A stretch of 13,035 nt of DNA, from NCBI GenBank assembly GCA_027371665.1, contig DAHXMP010000295.1, positions 1 through 13,035 of the forward strand, in the 5' to 3' direction. Of this stretch, positions 8,272 to 13,035 are shown in pieces. Every line of letters starts with the position of its first letter. Within the stretch, counting starts at the first letter, position 1. This DNA is from Bacteroidota bacterium. Lineage in GTDB: Bacteria; Bacteroidota; Ignavibacteria; Kapaibacteriales; UBA2268. Below the pieces are notes generated by a model. It was not told where the DNA came from and did not search any database. It was given only the letters and a program-made list of their open reading frames with translations. A program made the translations under genes and the position numbers.

Positions 8272-8307
8272 TTTGTTTTTCATTTTACATGAAAAATTAT
8301 ATCTTTG
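8272..8307 (+). promoter_or_regulatory. Candidate Bacteroidota-type promoter for tsaE, leaderless
   Basis: TATCTTTG at 8300-8307 matches the -7 consensus TAnnTTTG exactly, and TTTG at 8272-8275 could be the -33 element, although the 24-base spacer is one base beyond the usual 17-23. Transcription would begin at about 8311-8312, at the ATG itself, giving a leaderless message. There is no ribosome-binding sequence before the ATG. Read-through from porX is the alternative source of tsaE mRNA. Confidence 0.4.
8276..8296. promoter_or_regulatory. Inverted repeat upstream of tsaE, possible operator
   Basis: TTTTTCAT (8276-8283), spacer TTTAC (8284-8288), ATGAAAAA (8289-8296): eight perfect pairs. 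It lies between the candidate -33 and -7 promoter elements of tsaE, where a bound protein would block RNA polymerase. The same TTTCAT/ATGAAA core with a 4-base spacer is found before porX. Confidence 0.3.
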
Positions 8308-8311
8308 AGAT

Positions 8312-8752
8312 ATGTTAAATGGCAATTATATTTCAAATAGCACTGAAGAAACGGTTGAACTCGGTTCGAAATTCGCTGAAGGATTAGAACAGGGGGATAT
8401 AATCGCTTTATACGGTGATTTAGGTGCCGGTAAAACAGAGTTTATTAAGGGTATCTGCATTGCCTTAAATGTGGAAGAAATCGTTAATAGTCCGACTTTT
8501 ACAATAACAAACCGGTATTCCGGAACCTTAGATAACAAAAAAATTATCATTCTGCATATTGACCTTTTCAGAATAAAAAATTTAAATCAATTATATGAAA
8601 TTGGTTTTCACGAATTTATTAATTCTGATGAATCGTTAAAACTCATCGAATGGGCAGAAAAAGCAGAGGGAATCCTTCTTCAAATAAATCATAAAATCAG
8701 AATAATTCTTTCCGAAAAGAAAGAACATGAAAGACAAATTATTATTGAATAA
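8312..8752 (+). CDS. tsaE: TsaE, ATPase of the tRNA t6A37 threonylcarbamoyl transferase complex
   Basis: 146 residues, typical for the family. The N-terminus STEETVELGSKFAEGL is the usual TsaE opening, which supports this ATG. Walker A GDLGAGKT is at 35-42 with K41-T42, the family motif SPTFT at 60-64, LHIDLFRI at 81-88 with D84, and IEWAEK at 112-117 with E113. TsaE binds TsaB-TsaD and its ATP hydrolysis resets the complex that puts the threonylcarbamoyl group on A37 of ANN-decoding tRNAs; it acts in the cytosol and is usually essential. The partner genes are not in the window. The gene follows porX by 82 bases and is closed by the hairpin at 8778-8812. The final residues (RQIIIE) are ordinary for the family, so it is complete. 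Confidence 0.95.
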   Translation: MLNGNYISNSTEETVELGSKFAEGLEQGDIIALYGDLGAGKTEFIKGICIALNVEEIVNSPTFTITNRYSGTLDNKKIIILHIDLFRIKNLNQLYEIGFHEFINSDESLKLIEWAEKAEGILLQINHKIRIILSEKKEHERQIIIE

Positions 8753-8777
8753 TTCATTGATTAAGTTTTAATAACAA

Positions 8778-8812
8778 AAACAGCCCTTCAGGTCTATCCT
8801 GAAGGGCTGTTT
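8778..8812. terminator. Strong bidirectional intrinsic terminator between tsaE and the T9SS-secreted protein gene
   Basis: A 15-base-pair stem (8778-8792 with 8798-8812), whose core is CAGCCCTTCAGG against CCTGAAGGGCTG, has a five-base loop TCTAT. An A-run (8776-8780) precedes it and T-rich TTTATTT follows it, so it can end transcripts from either side. It starts 26 bases after the tsaE stop and lies 21 bases beyond the stop of the convergent gene. Confidence 0.93.
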
Positions 8813-8832
8813 ATTTAGCTTAAAATCAGTTG

Positions 8833-11800
8833 TTACTTAACAACAGTGAACTGCTTCCTCATCATAGAATCGCCTGATTTAACAACTAAAGTATAGCTGC
8901 CGCTGGCGATTGAGCTAAGGTCGAGTTCAATTCCATTTGCTTTGATTTGATAAGACGGTGCAAAGCTCTTTCCGTTATCATCGAATACAACAAGCTCTAA
9001 GTTTGATGTACTTCCTGTATAACCGAAGAGAACCCTGTTAGTAGCCGGATTCGGCACTGCATCGCCAAGAGTAGAACCGTTATCGGTAACTTCGACAATC
9101 TTCTCTTCACTTAATTGAGATTTACCATCCAAATCAACTGTTCTCAGACGATATACATATGTCTTGCCGTATTCTACATTGGCATCAACATAACCGTAAT
9201 TCTTCACGTCTGAACTTGTTCCTGCTGCTTTGACATCGGTAATGCTATTAAACAGGCTCTTACCGGTACTCGTCATTTCAGCACGTTCGATTTCAAACCT
9301 GTCTGTTCTGTACTCACTTGCGGTTGACCATGTCAAATCTACGTTCTTACCTCTTGCTTTCGCGTCGAAGTTAACAAGTTCAACAGGTATGATGGCACCA
9401 CCGTTTTTCTCGGCGAAGTCTAGCATTGCTCTCAAGACTAATTCAGTATTATTGAAGTGTCTCCAATCAGCTCCGTAAATAATTACGTTCCTGTCAAGAG
9501 TAGTTGTAGCTACTCCAAATGGAGCGCCGCTATAATTCGGAGGTGGAGGAGGTATCGGTGTATTATATGAATACACATAAGCTGTTCTTGCAAGACCTTC
9601 TCCGTTTGGATATACTGAAAGTACTGATGTCATGGGGTCTGCATCAGCAGAATATGACAGAGAAATATTATGTGTGCTTGTTATAAAGTGCACAAGGTCT
9701 CTACCGACATTCGTGCCCTTAACACCATAAATTGGTGGAATAGCTGAAAAATAATTGAACCTTATATACATCGGATTATTCCATGGTGATGCATTTGTCC
9801 TTGCACGTAAGTATGTATAAACAAAATCTGTATCAATAGGATTATTCGGGTCGTTAGCAGGTGGATTCAATCCATAACCTGTTAACTCTCGGACCATTTC
9901 CTGGCTTGCTATAAACAGATTCTGTTTTGCTCCCTCTAACATTGGATGGTCGAGGAAGTTTGCAATACTCATTCTTTCATAACGTGAAGTTGGTTTATCA
10001 TCACCGTCGGACCAGAATAAACTTCTATACAGGCCGTAATTAACTGTCTTAGGTTCCCAACCGGCTCTGTCGAGTACGTCTATTTTCCAAATGTTGTTAT
10101 CAGGGTCATCCCTGTAAACACTTGTATACCAACCAACGCCTTGAAGTCCTGTCTGACGTGTAATTGTACTGCTTTCACCGGTTAAATATTGATAGTTAAA
10201 TGCACCGGCTAATTGTTCCGTTGTAAATGTTGCTGACGGGTCAACGTCTGAAGCAACTCTCGAAATTCCGTAATTATCTGTCAGCCACAGTTTCTGGAAA
10301 CTGTTTTCTGCAGAAACCATCATGTTCAATGTATGAGACTGCTTAAGATAGAATCTTGTAACTATCTCTTTATCATTATTTGAATTTTTCTGGTCTGCAC
10401 CAATATGAACTTTCATCTTATATCTCGGTGTTACGTTTCCAAGCATAGATTTGAAACGGTCATAAACCTGGTATGATGGAAGCTCGGAATATGTTTTCGG
10501 ATAGAAGTCGGTTCCCGTTCCGTCTGCAAGGTGGAATGAAAATTCGCTTGTTACTCCTGAAAGCAGGTCAACCTTTATAGTTGTGTCAACTACAAGATGA
10601 GATGCATCTTCCATCCAAAGACCGGCTGATGATTCGATGTATATCTTAAGATTAACATCAACGCCTGATGCATGATTGTTTCCGTTGTTACGAATCATTA
10701 CTTTAACATCAATCGGTGCTTCGGTCATAATATGTTCTGCATCGCCGAAACCGGCAAGAGGCATAATGTTTGTTCTGTAAGCACCAGGTGCCGATATCAT
10801 GCTAAGTTCCAGGTCGCTCAGCCAAAGTATACCGTCAAACTCATCAGCGCCAATATCATATAACTGCCCGGATGTTCTGCCCTGACCATCAATGTCAATT
10901 GGAACATCAGCAGGTAGTCTGAATCCGCGATTATTCAAGCTTGAACCAACGGGAACAGGATTAGTTCTAATCCTCATATTATCGGTCGGATTTACCGGGC
11001 TTGTATAATCGCCTGTGAAGTCGTCGAATACTGAAGATTCGTCCTGGCCTGTCCAGAAGTACCACTGTCTTAATGTCTTGTAAGCATCCGGAGCCATATC
11101 TGCAGGTGTGTCATCGAGAACTTTGCCTAAATTGTCAGTTTCGATATAACCAAAAGCACTTGCCTGTGATGTAGAAGGAATCCAGATAGCATTTCTGTCA
11201 GATGCAAACACGCCTTCTTTCTTGTCGGGTTTGACTCCTTCATAGAATATTGCTGCATGAGCGGGGCTTGTAGCATCAATAAGATTATCAAGTATAGTAA
11301 CTGCGTTATTATATATTTTTAGTCCGTCTGTGTGCTGTGCTGTAATACCCATCAGAGCACCTCTTGAACTAACAGCATCATCGTCGATAAATACTGTATT
11401 GTTATAAATCTTGTCATTTCTCGAGAAATAATCAGGAGTGGTTATGTCATTGCTTGAACTTGCAGTTAATGTCATGAACCCATTGTCCCATGACGGTAAG
11501 TCTGCTACAGGCATGCGCTCTGTAAACAGCCTGATACCGAAACGGCTGGTCTTATCATTATTTGCTTTCAAGCCCCAAATCATATTATTTCTTATGAGCA
11601 TATTCTCGGGTACATCCGGGAAGTACACGAAATTACCAGCAGGAGGATTGAATCCATTTCTGCTCTGCTGTACTTTAATTCCGTAAACCGCCGGATAATC
11701 ATAAGAAGCATTTGTCGTACCCTCGACGTAATCTATCTCATTTTCACCGATTATTAAATTAATATTATTATAACCGTGCATATCTGTTGACAGGCTACCC

Positions 11801-13035
11801 GGGTCATCTCCTCCTGCTATTATACCGGCTGCGTTATCACTGCATTCACCTGTAACATTATAAATTTTATTATGCAAAATCTGAGAACCGTCTTCATAAC
11901 CTGTGAATATTCCAGCACGGGAAACATTGTAAATTAAATTACTCTTGATTAGATTCCCTGTATTATAAAAACGTTGAAATTCTGCTGCACCTGCATTCCA
12001 TAAAATTCCGATACCGAGAGATACAACACCATAGCCATATCCACTCATTTCATTGTTCATGATTGTGTTGTTTTGACAAGGAATTGTATCCAGATGGAAA
12101 AGATTTGCTCCCGTTACGTCTGCTTCGGGTCTGCTTCTCATTGTTATAGCAGATGTATAACCCAATCCATCGAGAATTCTGTAATCATCTTCAAAAATAA
12201 ATTGACTTCCATTAAATCCTGTTCTTGGAAGAGAGCAATTACCGGCATAAACCGATGAAGCATTTTCAAAGATACAATTCTTTATAGTATTGTTTACAGA
12301 ACCTTGTCTCAGGTAGAACGCTGATTGGAAAGGATTAGACATATTTACAACAAACCTTATACTCTTATTGCTTCCGCCGTCAAATATAAAGTAACCGTTA
12401 GGATTGCTGTAATACCTCTTGTTATTTGGAACTACCCTGTTTACTGCAGCATATTGATTATTTGGATGATAATTTTGTCCCAAGTAGATACCGTAACCGG
12501 CACCGGACATTAAATTAACTGTAACACCTGAATTTATACCTCCTCTTTCATTGGCTTTAACCGGTGAAGGCCTGAATGTAACTGTATTTGTTTCGCTCAT
12601 ACCCGTTATTTTACCGCTTAAATCTAATGCTGGATAAGGCATTAAATTACTTCCTAAATCATACTCAGTATCTGTCAGGTAGAATGTTACGGGACAGCTT
12701 ACTCCTTTCTGGTACAACGCATCAACAGCGTCTTGTACGGTAGCAAAGTTACCTCCCATTCCAATAGTATAAGTTCCGCACATTCCTTCGATAACCGTTA
12801 CTGTGCCAAGCTTCGTATCATTACTATGCACAGCATCATTTTTGTGGTAAACTCTAAATACTACATTATAAGTTCCTGCCTGAAGAGGAACCCAATCCTT
12901 ATCGAATGTAACGATAGTAGTATTATATTTACCTGATGGTGCATTTGTTATTTCTGTCGTATCAGCATATACTGTATCAGCCGGAGCTTTTATTATATAC
13001 ATATAAGCTGTTGCAATAACGTCGCTGACACCGTA
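8833..13035 (-). CDS. Giant T9SS-secreted beta-helix surface protein, 5' end outside window
   Basis: The reading frame has no stop up to the window edge; eleven more codons (YGVSDVIATAY) precede the ATG at 13002, so that ATG is internal and the signal peptide is not visible. Residues below count from that Met. About 1-72 is Ig-like; GTYTIGMGGNFATVQDAVDA at 76-95 is the opener common before Bacteroidota beta-helix domains. A parallel beta-helix covers roughly 200-575, with repeated N-x-I/N-N turns such as NNTIKNCIFEN, NNTIMNNEMSG, NLIKSNLIYNV, ILHNKIYNV, MLIRNNMIWG and KIYNNTVFI. DIGADEF sits at 716-722, a marker seen at the end of such domains. A CARDB-like segment spans about 762-825. A possible GATase/Rossmann-like segment (LFWSDGDD at 995-1002, VIIYGADW at 1173-1180) follows, then a Pro run at 1149-1155, an FN3-like module (1205-1305) and the sorting domain. 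It is probably a cell-surface or released adhesin- or carbohydrate-interacting protein; no catalytic residues can be assigned. Confidence 0.93.
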   Translation of the reverse strand, partial: YGVSDVIATAYMYIIKAPADTVYADTTEITNAPSGKYNTTIVTFDKDWVPLQAGTYNVVFRVYHKNDAVHSNDTKLGTVTVIEGMCGTYTIGMGGNFATVQDAVDALYQKGVSCPVTFYLTDTEYDLGSNLMPYPALDLSGKITGMSETNTVTFRPSPVKANERGGINSGVTVNLMSGAGYGIYLGQNYHPNNQYAAVNRVVPNNKRYYSNPNGYFIFDGGSNKSIRFVVNMSNPFQSAFYLRQGSVNNTIKNCIFENASSVYAGNCSLPRTGFNGSQFIFEDDYRILDGLGYTSAITMRSRPEADVTGANLFHLDTIPCQNNTIMNNEMSGYGYGVVSLGIGILWNAGAAEFQRFYNTGNLIKSNLIYNVSRAGIFTGYEDGSQILHNKIYNVTGECSDNAAGIIAGGDDPGSLSTDMHGYNNINLIIGENEIDYVEGTTNASYDYPAVYGIKVQQSRNGFNPPAGNFVYFPDVPENMLIRNNMIWGLKANNDKTSRFGIRLFTERMPVADLPSWDNGFMTLTASSSNDITTPDYFSRNDKIYNNTVFIDDDAVSSRGALMGITAQHTDGLKIYNNAVTILDNLIDATSPAHAAIFYEGVKPDKKEGVFASDRNAIWIPSTSQASAFGYIETDNLGKVLDDTPADMAPDAYKTLRQWYFWTGQDESSVFDDFTGDYTSPVNPTDNMRIRTNPVPVGSSLNNRGFRLPADVPIDIDGQGRTSGQLYDIGADEFDGILWLSDLELSMISAPGAYRTNIMPLAGFGDAEHIMTEAPIDVKVMIRNNGNNHASGVDVNLKIYIESSAGLWMEDASHLVVDTTIKVDLLSGVTSEFSFHLADGTGTDFYPKTYSELPSYQVYDRFKSMLGNVTPRYKMKVHIGADQKNSNNDKEIVTRFYLKQSHTLNMMVSAENSFQKLWLTDNYGISRVASDVDPSATFTTEQLAGAFNYQYLTGESSTITRQTGLQGVGWYTSVYRDDPDNNIWKIDVLDRAGWEPKTVNYGLYRSLFWSDGDDKPTSRYERMSIANFLDHPMLEGAKQNLFIASQEMVRELTGYGLNPPANDPNNPIDTDFVYTYLRARTNASPWNNPMYIRFNYFSAIPPIYGVKGTNVGRDLVHFITSTHNISLSYSADADPMTSVLSVYPNGEGLARTAYVYSYNTPIPPPPPNYSGAPFGVATTTLDRNVIIYGADWRHFNNTELVLRAMLDFAEKNGGAIIPVELVNFDAKARGKNVDLTWSTASEYRTDRFEIERAEMTSTGKSLFNSITDVKAAGTSSDVKNYGYVDANVEYGKTYVYRLRTVDLDGKSQLSEEKIVEVTDNGSTLGDAVPNPATNRVLFGYTGSTSNLELVVFDDNGKSFAPSYQIKANGIELDLSSIASGSYTLVVKSGDSMMRKQFTVVK
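8836..9072 (-). other. T9SS type A C-terminal sorting domain
   Basis: The last 79 residues of the giant protein. They contain the PNPATNRVLF opener, LELVVFDDNGKSF, the ELDLSSIASGSYTLVV strand-turn, and the basic end MRKQFTVVK. This is the standard type A signal that carries cargo across the outer membrane through the T9SS, after which the sortase PorU removes it. It links this gene functionally to PorX, encoded 600 bases away. Confidence 0.95.

Noticed and set aside
8778..8812. Hairpin after tsaE as a riboswitch or attachment site
   Set aside because: A perfect GC-rich stem, short loop, flanking A and T runs and position between two convergent stops are fully explained by a bidirectional terminator.
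9230..9478. Small plus-strand open frames within the giant surface-protein gene
   Set aside because: They overlap the FN3-like coding region in antisense and have no homologous features or ribosome-binding context.
11278..12315. N-rich repeats in the beta-helix region as a DNA repeat or CRISPR array
   Set aside because: The repetition is in protein turns only; units vary in length and DNA sequence, and there are no constant direct repeats with spacers.
13000..13002. ATG at 13002 as the start of the giant protein
   Set aside because: The frame stays open for eleven more codons to the window edge, no signal peptide follows this ATG, and a T9SS cargo needs one; the true start must lie outside.

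Overview
The window carries eight protein-coding genes and no recognisable RNA gene, insertion sequence or CRISPR array. It looks like chromosome from a Bacteroidota-type (FCB group) bacterium that uses the type IX secretion system (T9SS). Three features support this: a complete PorX (response regulator fused to a PglZ phosphatase-like domain, a T9SS regulator), the porX-tsaE gene pair, and a very large surface protein ending in a T9SS C-terminal sorting domain. The FlbD-family small protein and the AT-rich genes would fit a lineage near Ignavibacteria or Kapabacteria better than a classical Bacteroides, but that placement is inference.

Left half (1-6410), all on the minus strand, so read from right to left: a ClpB-like disaggregase that stops inside its middle domain (6410-5103); a 74-residue FlbD-family protein (5000-4776); an exported, probably outer-membrane beta-barrel protein (4731-2776); an RsbW-like anti-sigma/histidine-kinase-fold ATPase (2747-2325); and a 747-residue STAND-like P-loop NTPase with a C-terminal coiled-coil/two-helix membrane module (2252-9). 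Gaps after ClpB are 102, 44, 28 and 72 bases, so the last four could be co-transcribed. No published system with this exact composition is recognised.

The 247-base gap 6411-6657 separates the divergent clpB and porX genes. On the plus strand follow porX (6658-8229) and tsaE (8312-8752). A strong, nearly symmetrical hairpin with A and T flanks (8778-8812) then serves both tsaE and the convergent large gene.

Right part (8833 to the window edge, minus strand): the 3' part of a giant secreted protein. From the visible N-terminal side it has an Ig-like segment, a parallel beta-helix region, a CARDB-like segment, a possible Rossmann/GATase-like segment, a fibronectin-III-like module and the T9SS sorting domain. 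Its start lies beyond the window. The gene is visibly richer in G+C than the left-hand genes.

The most interesting points are the ClpB that lacks its whole second ATPase domain without an obvious frameshift, the uncharacterised membrane-linked NTPase next to an RsbW-like kinase and an outer-membrane protein, the FlbD protein outside any flagellar context, and a shared TTTCAT/ATGAAA inverted repeat in front of both porX and tsaE.
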